Shown: piece after piece, positions 17,849 to 26,869 of the stretch
Position numbering within the stretch: position 1 is the stretch's first letter
Layout of the letters: each line of letters opens with the position of its first letter
Assembly (NCBI GenBank): GCA_034440135.1
Contig: JAWXBP010000210.1
Coordinates: 1-44,953 of the forward strand
Length of the DNA: 44,953 nucleotides
From: Planctomycetia bacterium
GTDB taxonomy: Bacteria > Planctomycetota > Planctomycetia > Pirellulales > JALHLM01
Direction of reading: 5' to 3'
Notes under the pieces: model-generated
The model's input: only the letters and a program-made list of their open reading frames with translations
What the model was told of the DNA's origin: nothing
The model's database searches: none
Made by a program: the position numbers and the translations under genes

Positions 17849-19321
17849 CTACTCCGCCGGCTTTTCGGTCAAGATCGTTTCGTCGCCGGAGAGGCCGGAT
17901 TTGATTTCGGCTTGTTTGTCGTTCTTGTGGCCGATTTCGATCGGGCGCTTTTCGTGCTTGCCGGGCTCGGTTTGGATCAGCACATAGTGCTCGTCCGGCG
18001 TCGCTTCGTCGCTGAACACGGCGCCAGTCGGCACGAGCACCGCGCTTTCGTTGCGATAAGCGACGAGTTTCAGCTTGGCGTTCATGCCCGCGACGAGGTG
18101 GTCGGCGTGTTCGCCGGACGTGATGTCGAACTTCGCGTCGAACTTGCCGGAGGAACTGGGAATCGCCGAGATCTCTACCAACTGCGCCGGCAACCGTGCG
18201 TCCGGCCAAGCGGTCGGCGTTGTAATGCCCGCCAGACCGACGCGGAGCATCGATAAGTCTTTTTCCTCCGCGGCGCCACGCAACCAGTGGCCGCCGGGGG
18301 CGACGATCGTCACGAACACGTCATTAGGGGCGAGGTTCCCGCCGATTTGCAAGCGCTCGGCCACCGTCGACGCCGCCGTCCATTGGCCGGCAGTGCATTT
18401 GCCGTAGTAAACCACGCCGTCGATCGGCGCGACGATCTCCAAGAGCTTCCGATCCGCTTGCAGATCCGCTAGCGCTTGCTCACTCTTTTCCAGCGCGACT
18501 TGCTGCGTGCGCAACTCCAAGCTCGCTTGCTTCAGCGCGACCGGCAGCGTCAACTTTGAACGCGTGTAGTTGATCGAGGCCAACTCGGCGCTCAGCTTGC
18601 GGCTTTGTTCCTGGCGTGGTAGTTCGTACTTAAGCGTTCGCTCGTATTCCCGTTCGGCCATCGCGACGTAAAACTTCGCTCGCTCGGTCGCCTCGCGTTG
18701 GCGTTTGAGGACGATCTCTTCGGTCTCTTCCGTCAGATCGTCGGCCGCGTACATCTTCTCCAGTTGGTTCAACTCTTCCTGCTCGTTCTCCAGCGACGAC
18801 TTCGATTGCTTGAGCGAGTACTCGGCGATCTGGCGGGATTGCTCCAAGTCCTCCGTGAAGAACAGTTGCAGGTCCTCGTCGAAGATCTTCTTCGCCCGTT
18901 CCACTTGTTCCATATCAAGCGGCGCGGAGCGCTCCAGCAGTTTGAACTCTTCCTCCGCCTGCGCGAGTTTTAGCTTCGCCAGCTCCAGCGCCTGCGATTG
19001 ATCGGCCAGGGCGCGATCCAACTCGCTCAGGTCGAGCGTGACCAGCGACTGCCCCTTGGTAACCCTCTCACCATGGGCCACGGCGCTGACGACCGTCATT
19101 TCCTTCCAGGATTTGGGACGGACGACGATCGGCGTCATCTGCTTCGCTTCGAGCACGCCGTCAAGGGCGATTTCGATTTGAAACAGGCCGCGCTTGACCT
19201 GGTGCGTCTTAGCCTCGGCCGGCTTTTCCGCTTCCTTGGTTTCCTGCGCTTGCGCCGCGCCGTACATCGTCAGCGCCAACACCAGTCCAGAGAAATAGTT
19301 CGTCATCATCACGCTGCGCAT
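17849..19321 (-). CDS. HlyD-family efflux adaptor (periplasmic membrane-fusion protein) with long coiled coil
   Basis: A 490-residue adaptor that should link an inner-membrane transporter to an outer-membrane TolC-type channel. A signal peptide with a hydrophobic core (NYFSGLVLALTMYGAAQAQ) ends at about residue 26. The lipoyl/barrel-sandwich half begins at about 75 (VVRPKSWKEMTVVSAVAHGERVTKGQSLVTLD), a very long Glu/Gln/Lys-rich coiled coil runs from about 95 to 310, the second lipoyl half is EIVAPIDGVVYYG, and beta-barrel and membrane-proximal parts follow to the end. I use ATG 19321, with GAGGGCGGA upstream; the earlier ATG at 19360 adds 13 residues before the signal peptide. It lies below the FKBP gene (87 bases) and the TolC gene on the same strand, so it may be the adaptor for that channel. 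No pump gene is adjacent. Confidence 0.88.
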   Translation of the reverse strand: MRSVMMTNYFSGLVLALTMYGAAQAQETKEAEKPAEAKTHQVKRGLFQIEIALDGVLEAKQMTPIVVRPKSWKEMTVVSAVAHGERVTKGQSLVTLDLSELDRALADQSQALELAKLKLAQAEEEFKLLERSAPLDMEQVERAKKIFDEDLQLFFTEDLEQSRQIAEYSLKQSKSSLENEQEELNQLEKMYAADDLTEETEEIVLKRQREATERAKFYVAMAEREYERTLKYELPRQEQSRKLSAELASINYTRSKLTLPVALKQASLELRTQQVALEKSEQALADLQADRKLLEIVAPIDGVVYYGKCTAGQWTAASTVAERLQIGGNLAPNDVFVTIVAPGGHWLRGAAEEKDLSMLRVGLAGITTPTAWPDARLPAQLVEISAIPSSSGKFDAKFDITSGEHADHLVAGMNAKLKLVAYRNESAVLVPTGAVFSDEATPDEHYVLIQTEPGKHEKRPIEIGHKNDKQAEIKSGLSGDETILTEKPAE

Positions 19322-19408
19322 GTTTCCGCCCTCGAAGCAAAAAAAGAGAAGGGTCGCCACCGGCTTCCCTTCTCAGTGATTCACAAATCAAGTTTTCCGC
19401 CAGGCCGT

Positions 19409-20134
19409 CTATTTGAACGACAGGAGTTCGATCTCAAAGACCAGCACGGCGTTAGGACCAATGTCCGCACCAGCGCCTTCGGCGCCGTATGCCAATTCGC
19501 TCGGGATGAACAACTGCCACTTGTCGCCGGCCTTCATCAACTGCAGCGCTTCGGTCCACCCGGCGATCACGCCGTCGACCTGGAACTCGATCGGTTCGCC
19601 ACGATCGTACGACGAATCGAACACGGTGCCGTCCAACAGCGTGCCGCGATAGTGCGTGGTGACCGTGCTGTCCGACTTCGGCGACAGGCCTTTGCCGGCC
19701 TTGAGCACTTTGTACTGCAAGCCGCTCGGCAGGGTCTTGATCCCTTCCTTGGCCTTATTGGCCGCCAGGAACGCCGCGCCGTCCTTCTTGTTCGATTCCA
19801 CCATCTTTTGATGGCGCTCGACCTGGATCTTTTCGATCAACCGGCCGAACTCTTCCAACGTGGCTTGCAGCTCCTTTTCCGTGAGCTTGACATCCGCCGC
19901 GGTCAGCCCATCGACCAGGCCGCGCGCGAACTCCTGCGCGTCCAAAGGCAGCCCTTGCTTCTTGAACTCGCGGCCTTGGCGGAGGCCGGCACAGTAGCTC
20001 CCCTGCTTCTGGAGCGCCTGCTGGTTCGCCGAGGCCGGCGGCGCTTGCTGCTTGGGGGGCGGGACTTGTTCTTGTGCGTACAGCGTGGTCGCGGTCAGGC
20101 AACCACAAACGAGTAAGAGGAACGCGTTCTTCAT
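19409..20134 (-). CDS. Exported FKBP-type peptidyl-prolyl cis-trans isomerase (Mip/FkpA-like)
   Basis: A 241-residue periplasmic folding helper. Residues 1-20 (MKNAFLLLVCGCLTATTLYA) form a signal peptide. An N-terminal helical dimerisation domain spans about 35-130 (SYCAGLRQGREFKKQGLPLD...), and the FKBP domain about 135-241 (TLPSGLQYKVLKAGKGLSP, VTTHYRGTLLDGTVFDSSYD, GVIAGWTEALQLMKAGDKW, IPSELAYG, LVFEIELLSF). These match Mip and FkpA, homodimeric enzymes that isomerise X-Pro bonds and chaperone envelope proteins. The start is ATG 20132-20134. It lies between the TolC and HlyD genes on the minus strand, where it could help fold exported or outer-membrane partners; that role is inferred from position. 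Confidence 0.93.
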   Translation of the reverse strand: MKNAFLLLVCGCLTATTLYAQEQVPPPKQQAPPASANQQALQKQGSYCAGLRQGREFKKQGLPLDAQEFARGLVDGLTAADVKLTEKELQATLEEFGRLIEKIQVERHQKMVESNKKDGAAFLAANKAKEGIKTLPSGLQYKVLKAGKGLSPKSDSTVTTHYRGTLLDGTVFDSSYDRGEPIEFQVDGVIAGWTEALQLMKAGDKWQLFIPSELAYGAEGAGADIGPNAVLVFEIELLSFK

Positions 20135-20264
20135 GACAATTCCTACCTTGAGTAACGAGACAACGTCCCGTTGATGATACCCCACAAGACGCCCCGGCAA
20201 AGGGCGCTCGGCGGCAAGCTCGCCTCAACCGGGAGAACCCGGGAATTCGGGCGCGCGACCGCTC

Positions 20265-20350
20265 TTCTGTAGCCCAGGTCTGTGACCTCGGCGGGGCGGC
20301 ATACAGCGTTTTTCGACGCGCGGCCGAGGTCACAGATCTCGGCTACAGAA
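20265..20350. repeat. Inverted repeat with 28-base arms
   Basis: Arms 20265-20292 (starting TTCTGTAGCCCAGG) and 20323-20350 are complementary except at two positions, around a 30-base loop. It lies between the TolC and FKBP genes, with its right end just inside 8 bases of the TolC stop codon. It may be a terminator or processing hairpin and looks like another dispersed palindromic family. Confidence 0.75.
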
Positions 20351-20357
20351 TGCCTGC

Positions 20358-22493
20358 CTACCGCGCAAGCGGTCCGGGACGCGACGTCGTATACAGGCCC
20401 GGCACGAACGGCGCCGGGCGCTTGGCCGAGGCCCCGACGGAGGGGTTCGGCTGCGTTGCCCCAGCGGCCGGTCCGCCGGGAACTTGCTGCGGCATGGGCG
20501 ACAGGCCAGCCTTCGTGCCCGTTGCCGGTCGCGGCGGATTCACCAGTTGCGGCGTCGGGCCGGCGCTCACGTTCAACGGACGCTGCATGATGTAGTTCAT
20601 CGGTCCGGGCCGCATCTTCAACGAGTCCCGTTGCGCGGCGTCCTGATAGGCCCTGCCGGGCCACGGGCCTTCGGCCAGGAAGACGTTGTTGTAGTCCAGC
20701 AACGAACCCTTCTCATAATGGATGTTCTTCACCGCCACGGCGTATTCCACGAGCGAGAAGTAGTACTTCGAGTCGGCCTCGGCCAGGCGGCGCTGGGCGT
20801 CGAGCAGGCTGTTCAGATCGACCTGCAATTCGTTCTGCACTTTGTTTTCGAGCACGAGCAACTGCTGCCGTGCCGCGAGGCGTCGGTTGAAGTTCGTCTG
20901 CGCGACGCGATACGCGCGATCCTTTTCGGCGATCGCATTCGCCAAGTCATGGACGATCTCGCGTTCCTGTTCGCGGAGCACCGCCCGTTCGCGCGCCAGG
21001 AACAGTTGCGCATTCCGCACCGCGGCATGAGCGCGGCGCTGTCCGAACGGGAACGCCAATTCGGCGCCGAGTTGCCATTCCTGGAAATCGCCGGTGGTCA
21101 GGTTTTCCCAGGCGTTGTCAAACGGGACGTTTTCGCCCGTGGGATCGATCAAGTCATTACCGAAACCCCGGAAGCGGTATCGCCCCACGGCGTCGAATCG
21201 CGGCATCAGGAAGTTGCGATTGGCGAGCAGTTCCAACTCGCGGCGCTTGATGATCCAGCGTTGGCGCCGCAACTCCGGCCGCCGCATAATCGCCTCGGGC
21301 AGCGATTGTTCCCACTCGAACTGCACGCGAGCCATCAGCGGCTCGTCGGCCGGGCGAATCCAGCGCCCGTCACTGATCGGCAGGCCAATCAGCAATCGCA
21401 ACCGCCGCTCGGCCACGTGGACGCCCAGCGAACCCCGGAAAGTGCCGCCGCTGGAACCGTTCAGCGTGCGCGTTCCATCAAGCAGTCGGCCGGTCAAGGC
21501 ATTTTGCACTTCCTCTTCAAAACGGAAGTATTGCTCGCGGGCCTGCGCTTCCTTTTCCGCTTCGCCGCCCAGGCTGTTGGTGCGGTTCAAAGCAGCGACG
21601 CGCCGCCAGGTTTCCAGCGAGCGATTCCGCGCGGCGATCCGCGCGTCGAGATCGCGATAGGCGTAATACAGGTCCCAGTAAGCGTTCTCGACGTTGCTCG
21701 TGAGGTCCGGCAAGCCCTGCTCGAACTCCGCCAAACTGATATCCGTGTTTACGCGGGCGATCAACACGCCGAGCGGCAAGCCAGGCACGCCGTTCGGCCC
21801 GGAGATGCGATTGAAGTTCACGCCGCCGCCTTGCAATAACGGGTGGCGGAACTCGGCTTCCAGGTTCGTGTTCCAGGCGCTCGGAAAGCGGTTCGCCGGC
21901 GCATTGTTGGCGTCGTAATCGGTGTTGTGCCGCGCGGTGAATCGCGTGCCGGTCGCGGCGACCTTGGTGATCTCTTCGCGGAAGACCATCGTGTCCTGCG
22001 TGAGCAAGCGCGTGCCGCCGCCCAGGAAGGAATTATTCAGCGCGCGATCGTTCTTATCAAAGAACGTCGACATCGCAAACGAGGCGTCGAACGCGCTCAG
22101 CGCCGCGTCGACGCCAAAGCGCGGGTCCGTCTCGACGATCGCCGGGCCATGCACCGTGCGGAGCGTGCCCGGGGAACGCAGCATGGCGCCGCCCAGGTCT
22201 CTCAGTACCTGACTGTTCTCCAATGCCAGGCGCATCGCCTCTTCGAGCGGCAGATCCCAGTACTGGGGCGGCAGCGCCGAGTCCAACGTCTGCGGCGGGA
22301 GGGCGCCGACCAGGCTCGGATCGTGGCAATTGAGATCCGGTTCGACTTCTTCCAACTTCAGGGCCGTACCCTGATAATGCTTCAGCGAGTCCGAGAGGCC
22401 GAGTTTAAGATCCGACTTCGGCGCGTGGCAGCCCACGGCCGTCCACACCAGGGCGGCGGACACGAGCGCGGAGATACACTTACGCGAAGTCAT
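20358..22493 (-). CDS. TolC-family outer-membrane efflux protein, probable lipoprotein
   Basis: A 711-residue protein. Its N-terminus MTSRKCISALVSAALVWTAVGCHAP has a lipoprotein-type signal with the lipobox ending TAVGC, so Cys19-21 should be lipidated. The rest contains the two OEP repeats of TolC proteins: long helical stretches such as LPDLTSNVENAYWDLYYAYRDLDARI (about 265-290), a beta part GQRRAHAAVRNAQ, and RAVLREQEREIVHDLANAIAE. The C-terminal 100 residues (NYIMQRPLNVSAGP onward) are Pro/Gly/Ala-rich and disordered. The start at 22493 was chosen for the lipobox; the in-frame extension to 22736 has no signal. It diverges from the GAF-HlyD gene (439 bases between), and on its own strand is followed by FKBP and HlyD genes. 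Together they look like an export module lacking a pump. Confidence 0.9.
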   Translation of the reverse strand: MTSRKCISALVSAALVWTAVGCHAPKSDLKLGLSDSLKHYQGTALKLEEVEPDLNCHDPSLVGALPPQTLDSALPPQYWDLPLEEAMRLALENSQVLRDLGGAMLRSPGTLRTVHGPAIVETDPRFGVDAALSAFDASFAMSTFFDKNDRALNNSFLGGGTRLLTQDTMVFREEITKVAATGTRFTARHNTDYDANNAPANRFPSAWNTNLEAEFRHPLLQGGGVNFNRISGPNGVPGLPLGVLIARVNTDISLAEFEQGLPDLTSNVENAYWDLYYAYRDLDARIAARNRSLETWRRVAALNRTNSLGGEAEKEAQAREQYFRFEEEVQNALTGRLLDGTRTLNGSSGGTFRGSLGVHVAERRLRLLIGLPISDGRWIRPADEPLMARVQFEWEQSLPEAIMRRPELRRQRWIIKRRELELLANRNFLMPRFDAVGRYRFRGFGNDLIDPTGENVPFDNAWENLTTGDFQEWQLGAELAFPFGQRRAHAAVRNAQLFLARERAVLREQEREIVHDLANAIAEKDRAYRVAQTNFNRRLAARQQLLVLENKVQNELQVDLNSLLDAQRRLAEADSKYYFSLVEYAVAVKNIHYEKGSLLDYNNVFLAEGPWPGRAYQDAAQRDSLKMRPGPMNYIMQRPLNVSAGPTPQLVNPPRPATGTKAGLSPMPQQVPGGPAAGATQPNPSVGASAKRPAPFVPGLYTTSRPGPLAR

Positions 22494-22932
22494 CGTCGTG
22501 CTTAAATCGGCAACCGACAGCCAGTGCAACCGGTTTTTTCGGCACAATCGCCAGATTTCGCCCAAATTGACTTTCGAGCAATGCGGGATTGGGAAGTCCG
22601 GGCGTTCTGTGTCGACTTGGGCTGACAACCGGTCGGACCAGCCATCACACGGCGATATGAGACATAGCCCGGACGACGGTGTCGCGGGCTGGCAACTACG
22701 CCAACTCCTGAATCGCCCGCGAAACACGCCAAACACACGAAAGTAGAGACGAAACAGAGAAGGAAGGGCGAGAAACGGGTGGGATTCTCAAGAGCAAATG
22801 GTCGAGGGCGTACTTTGAATGTTGGTTTTTGGCCGGACCAATTCAAATCGTTCAACAGCAATCATTTTCGCGTTTTTCGTGTGTTTCGCGGGCCACTCCT
22901 CATAGCGCAAAGCAACCCAGGTACTTCCCGGC
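22494..22932. promoter_or_regulatory. Divergent upstream region of the tolC-like and GAF-HlyD genes, with an inverted repeat
   Basis: 439 bases separate the two divergent starts, so both promoters should lie here; no clear -10/-35 boxes were found. The segment 22715-22742 (CCCGCGAAACACGCCAAACA...) is approximately complementary to 22866-22893 (...GTGTGTTTCGCGGGCC), a pair of short dispersed repeats in inverted order. The open frames in the region are translations of this repeat type (for example FRVFRG-like peptides) and are not genes. Confidence 0.5.
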
Positions 22933-24891
22933 ATGGCGGTTGAACTCTCTGACGCCGAAGACCGCCAAAGCGATGACGCTTGGCGTGAAATCGACCAGTT
23001 GCTGGCCGATGTCGCCGCGTTGGCCAGCACCGCCGTCGAGGAACGCGCGTTTTACGCGCGCGCCTTGGAACAGACGCGCATCGCCACGCAGGCGCTCGGA
23101 GCGCGAGCCTGGATTCGAGATCAGTCCGGGAACTGGACTTCGTTGGTGGACGCTGGAGATGCGTTGACGCACGGCGCCGACGACGGCAAGCGCGTCGGGC
23201 AAGCGCTATCGCGACGCGAGGCCCGCGTCGTGCGGCTATCCACGCGCGGCGCGCCACGCGACGACGACGCGATGCTGGCGCCAGTCGTAGTAGATGGCTG
23301 CCTGCTGACGGCGATCGAAGTTCAGCCACGAGAGGAAGTGTCCGACTCAATGCGCGTCGGCCAGGAGCGCTTCCTGGCGGCGGTGGCGGATTGCGCAGCG
23401 GAGTTTCATCGCAACGCCTTACTGCGTCAACTGCGCGGGCGCGAAGCCTGGTGGCGCAGTTTCGCCGACTTCAGCGCTCGCATTGCCGAACCGACATCGT
23501 TGGCGCGCGTCGCGGCGGAAATCGCCAACGGATCGCGCACACTGCTCGAAGTCGATCGCGCTGCCGTGGTTTCCTGGTCCGGCGGCCGAGCTACGATGCA
23601 GGCCGTGAGCGGCGTCGATGCCTTCGATCCGCGCGCCGCCGCGGTGCAGAGCGCCGAAGCATTAACGCAAGCGGTGCTACAAATCCAGGAGCCGCTTTGG
23701 TATCCGACAGATGGCGCAATTCTCGCCCCGCAGGTCGAAGCGTCGCTCGCGCGGCACTTAGATACCTCGCCCGCGAAGAAGCTCGCAGTCTTGCCATTGG
23801 CCACGGGCGACGGCATCCCGCCAGCCGGCGCGCTATTGCTGGAACAATTCTCCGGCGCGGCGACCGATTGGCACGACGGCTGGCCGCACGTCGCAAAGCA
23901 ATCTGCCCAGGCGCTTGAAACGGCGCTTGTCTGGCAGGCTTTGCCGCTCGGCACGCTCTCGCAGCGCTGGGCGCTCGCGCGGCGGCGCAGCACAACTGGC
24001 AAGCTGGCAAAAATCGTCGCTAGCGTATTGCTTGGCGCCGGATTGCTCGGCGCGGCGGCGTTGATTCCGGCCGACTTTCAGGTGGCCGCTCAAGGCGAGT
24101 TGCAGCCGGTCGGCATGCGTCACGTGTTCAGCGGCGTCGATGGAGAAATCGTCGAAGTGCTCGCCCGCTCCGGCGAACAAGTGCAGCCTGGGCAGGTGCT
24201 GGCGCGGCTGCGCAGTCCGAAACTGGAACTGGAATCGACCCGGGTCCTCGGGGAATTGCAGACGGCGCAAGCGCGTTTGGCCACGCTCGAATCAGCGCGC
24301 TTGGAGAGCCGCTTCTCGAACGCCGAGGATGCGGCGAAGGCGCAAGAGATGACGGCCGAAGACGCGGAGCTGCGCGAAACCGTGAATAGCCTTGCAGCGC
24401 AACAAGCGGTGTTGATCGAGGAGCGGAAACTACTCGACGTGCGCAGCCCGATTGCCGGGCGCATCGTCACTCCCTGGGACGAGCTCGACGCCTTGCCGGC
24501 GCGGCCGGTCCGGACGGGGCAACAACTCTTTACGGTCGTCGACGCCACAGGCGCCTGGCGGCTCGAGCTGCGCGTGCCCGATCGTTGGATCGGCCATGTG
24601 CTTGCCGAGCGAAAAGAAGGCGTACCGCAGCAAGTGGGTTTCGTCGTCGCCACCGATCTCAACACGCGCTGTGTGGGAACCGTGGAGAAGGTTGCCCTGC
24701 GGGCCCACATTGGCGACGATGGCGAGGCCACGGTGCTCGCCGAGGCCAGCATCGACTCCAGTCAACTCAAGAATCCGCGACCCGGCGCGACGGTGCAAGC
24801 ACAGATCGCCTGTGGCCAGCGGGCATTGGGCTATGTCTGGTTCCATGAAATCTGCGATCGTGTTTCCGCGTGGTGGGCGTTGCATACCTGA
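22933..24891 (+). CDS. GAF-domain / HlyD fusion: membrane-fusion adaptor with a cytoplasmic sensor half
   Basis: A 652-residue two-part protein. Residues about 40-160 and 172-335 look like two GAF-type domains (small-molecule or redox sensing, for example VDRAAVVSWSGG and LAVLPLATGDGIPPAGALLLEQF in the second). A single transmembrane helix lies at 358-379 (GKLAKIVASVLLGAGLLGAA). The HlyD half runs from about 385 to 652, with lipoyl half-motif VFSGVDGEIVEVLARSGEQVQPGQVLARL, a coiled coil to about 490, second half-motif VRSPIAGRIVT, and a barrel part ending LGYVWFHEI. The layout implies a cytosolic sensor joined to a periplasmic adaptor. The stop is 17 bases before the next adaptor gene, so they form one operon. 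In other planctomycetes I know such fusions beside an M50 protease; none is here. Confidence 0.85.
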   Translation: MAVELSDAEDRQSDDAWREIDQLLADVAALASTAVEERAFYARALEQTRIATQALGARAWIRDQSGNWTSLVDAGDALTHGADDGKRVGQALSRREARVVRLSTRGAPRDDDAMLAPVVVDGCLLTAIEVQPREEVSDSMRVGQERFLAAVADCAAEFHRNALLRQLRGREAWWRSFADFSARIAEPTSLARVAAEIANGSRTLLEVDRAAVVSWSGGRATMQAVSGVDAFDPRAAAVQSAEALTQAVLQIQEPLWYPTDGAILAPQVEASLARHLDTSPAKKLAVLPLATGDGIPPAGALLLEQFSGAATDWHDGWPHVAKQSAQALETALVWQALPLGTLSQRWALARRRSTTGKLAKIVASVLLGAGLLGAAALIPADFQVAAQGELQPVGMRHVFSGVDGEIVEVLARSGEQVQPGQVLARLRSPKLELESTRVLGELQTAQARLATLESARLESRFSNAEDAAKAQEMTAEDAELRETVNSLAAQQAVLIEERKLLDVRSPIAGRIVTPWDELDALPARPVRTGQQLFTVVDATGAWRLELRVPDRWIGHVLAERKEGVPQQVGFVVATDLNTRCVGTVEKVALRAHIGDDGEATVLAEASIDSSQLKNPRPGATVQAQIACGQRALGYVWFHEICDRVSAWWALHT

Positions 24892-24908
24892 TCGAACGGC
24901 GGTGTCGC

Positions 24909-25778
24909 ATGAATACGTTGATGGCCATTCCCCTCGTTTGCTTGGCGAGCATCGTCGGGCAACAGTCGTCGCCGGCAGGCAATCCGCTGGCGGTCGATTC
25001 CGTGCTCGTCACGCTGATCGACGAAGTCGAAGTGCCCGCGCAGGCGGAAGGCGCGCTGATCTCACTTACGGTGCGCGAAGGGGACTCCGTCGCCGCCGGT
25101 GAAGAGTTAGGCCGCGTCGATGATCTCGACGCGCGTTCGGCCGCGCGACAGTTGGAGTTGGAAGCCGACGTCGCGCGCCGCGAGGCCGAGAACGATCTCA
25201 AGGTCCGCTTCGCGCACAAGAACGCGGAGGTCGCCAAGGCCGAGTTGCGCCGCGCCGAGGAAAGCGTGAAGCAATTCAGCCGAGCGGTCTCCGGTTCCGA
25301 GATCGATCGCCTGCGATTGACCGCCGAGCGCACCGAGTTGGAAATTCTCCAGGCCGATCACGAATTCGCCGTCGCCAAGCTCAACCTGGGCGTGAAAGAG
25401 AACGCCCATGCGTTTGCCTTGGAAACGCTCTCGCGCCGCGCAATCGCCGCGCCGATCGATGGCGTCGTCGTGCAGGTGAATCGCCAGCAAGGGGAATGGG
25501 TCAAGCCGGGCGACTCCGTGCTTCGCGTGGTTCGCATCGATCGTCTCCGCACGGAAGGTTTTCTATTGCACAACGATTTTCCCGAAGATCCCACGGGACG
25601 CCGCGTTATGCTCACAGTCGATCTGCCTGGACGGAAGCAGGCGAAGTACCCAGGAAAGGTGACTTTCGTCAGTCCGGAAGTGAACCCTGTCAGCGGCCAG
25701 GTCCGGTTTTGGGCGGAGATCGAAAACCAGGACGGCAAGTTGCGCCCCGGCATCAAGGGCCGCCTGGCAATCGAGTAA
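24909..25778 (+). CDS. Second HlyD-family periplasmic adaptor
   Basis: A 289-residue adaptor, shorter than usual (the family is typically 350-450), starting at ATG 24909 (MNTLMAIPLVCLASIVG, a signal peptide of about 17-20 residues). The first lipoyl half is VPAQAEGALISLTVREGDSVAAGEELGRV at about 38-66, the coiled coil spans about 70-170 (two helices, Glu/Arg/Ala-rich), the second half is IAAPIDGVVVQVNRQQGEWVKPGD, and a beta-barrel follows with VSPEVNPVSGQVRFWAEIEN. It lies 17 bases downstream of the GAF-HlyD gene, almost surely in the same transcript. Whether the two adaptors form one hetero-oligomer is unknown. A strong hairpin at 25830-25884 follows and may end the operon. Confidence 0.88.
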   Translation: MNTLMAIPLVCLASIVGQQSSPAGNPLAVDSVLVTLIDEVEVPAQAEGALISLTVREGDSVAAGEELGRVDDLDARSAARQLELEADVARREAENDLKVRFAHKNAEVAKAELRRAEESVKQFSRAVSGSEIDRLRLTAERTELEILQADHEFAVAKLNLGVKENAHAFALETLSRRAIAAPIDGVVVQVNRQQGEWVKPGDSVLRVVRIDRLRTEGFLLHNDFPEDPTGRRVMLTVDLPGRKQAKYPGKVTFVSPEVNPVSGQVRFWAEIENQDGKLRPGIKGRLAIE

Positions 25779-25829
25779 CCGGCGAGCCGGTCTCGTTGTG
25801 CCCACGCAATTCTGTAGCGATAATACCCG

Positions 25830-25884
25830 TAGTTTGCTTTCGCTCCGCGAAAGGGCTGACCTTTCGCGGAGCGAAAGCAGACTA
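25830..25884. terminator. 25-bp near-perfect hairpin after the HlyD gene
   Basis: Arms 25830-25854 (starting TAGTTTGCTTTCGCT) and 25860-25884 are complementary except for one T that faces a G in the RNA stem (a G-U pair), with a five-base loop GCTGA. It lies 51 bases after the adaptor stop and 28 bases before the cytochrome gene start. As RNA it would be very stable; there is no long U-run, so it may be a repeat or a transcript-end stabiliser as much as a terminator. Confidence 0.75.
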
Positions 25885-25912
25885 TGAGGACGTTTGAGTT
25901 CACCGACTGACG

Positions 25913-26863
25913 ATGTGCATGAGACGATTCGCGCTAGCACTACCTCTATTGTCACTGACATGCCTGGCCGCACTCGCGCAGAGTGGCGGCGCGCGGCCGA
26001 AGCGGTTGGTGTCCAGTAAGGCGGCGCCGCCCAAGTGGACGGCGGCGGAGCGCGGAGCCTTTTTCGAGAATGCCGCGGAGCAGTTGGGGCCGGAACCCGT
26101 GGCAAGCATGACGTCCCCGTCGAGCAGCGGCACCTCCGATTCGACGAGTGAAACTCCGTCCGCGGGCGGCTTCGCCTGGTCGAAATTGATCGCCGCCGAT
26201 AACGTGGAAAGCGAAGTCAAATCGCTGGCCAAGCTGCTGGACGCAGCCGTCAAGTCTCCGAACGAATTCAAAGGGGGCGGCTTCAAAACATCGCGACGCG
26301 AGTTCACCAGCCTGGCCGCCATGTTCGGCATCATCGCCGAGTACGACGGCGACGTGCGCTGGCAGAAACAAGGTGCCGCGCTCCGCGACGCGTTTGGCCG
26401 CGCCGGCAAGAACAGTAAAGTCGGCACCGACGCCACGTACGCCGAAGCCAAACGCCGCGCCGAGGAGCTCGCGGAGTTGATCCGCGGAACCAACGCGCCC
26501 GTGGAAGCCGGCACGGCGGAAAACAATTGGAGCGAAACCGCCGATCGCGCGCCGCTGATGGAGCGACTCGAAATCGCCCGCGCGGAGCGGCTCAAACCGT
26601 GGACCGGCGCCAAGAACGATTTCACGGCCCACCGGGAGGAGATCATCCACGAGGCTTCGCTGGTGGCGGCGCTGGCGGAAGTCATCAAGCACCCCGGCTA
26701 CGATTTCGCCGAGGACGAAAGTTATCTTCAGTACGTCACGAACCTCCAAACAGCCGCCATCGAAGCCACGGCAGCCGCGCAGCAGAACGATTTCCCAGCA
26801 GCGCAAGCGGCCATCAGCGCGCTCGGGCAAAGTTGCGATCAATGTCATGGCGATTATCGGTGA
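25913..26863 (+). CDS. Exported protein with a C-terminal CxxCH heme site (cytochrome c'-like)
   Basis: A 316-residue protein with a signal peptide (RRFALALPLLSLTCLAALAQ, residues 4-23), a helical Ala/Glu-rich body, a Ser/Thr-rich linker (about 65-85) and a single CDQCH at 308-312, four residues from the C-terminus. A C-terminal CxxCH after helical bundles is typical of class II cytochromes c (cytochrome c' and relatives). The upstream helical part is repeated-looking (residues 90-200 and 220-310 each could form a bundle), and only one heme site exists, so the first half may be a heme-less copy. In-frame ATG alternatives lie at 25913 and 25919. It is followed by the molybdopterin oxidoreductase gene and might pass electrons from it, but the 160-base repeat between them leaves that open. 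Confidence 0.8.
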   Translation: MCMRRFALALPLLSLTCLAALAQSGGARPKRLVSSKAAPPKWTAAERGAFFENAAEQLGPEPVASMTSPSSSGTSDSTSETPSAGGFAWSKLIAADNVESEVKSLAKLLDAAVKSPNEFKGGGFKTSRREFTSLAAMFGIIAEYDGDVRWQKQGAALRDAFGRAGKNSKVGTDATYAEAKRRAEELAELIRGTNAPVEAGTAENNWSETADRAPLMERLEIARAERLKPWTGAKNDFTAHREEIIHEASLVAALAEVIKHPGYDFAEDESYLQYVTNLQTAAIEATAAAQQNDFPAAQAAISALGQSCDQCHGDYR

Positions 26864-26869
26864 GGAGTT

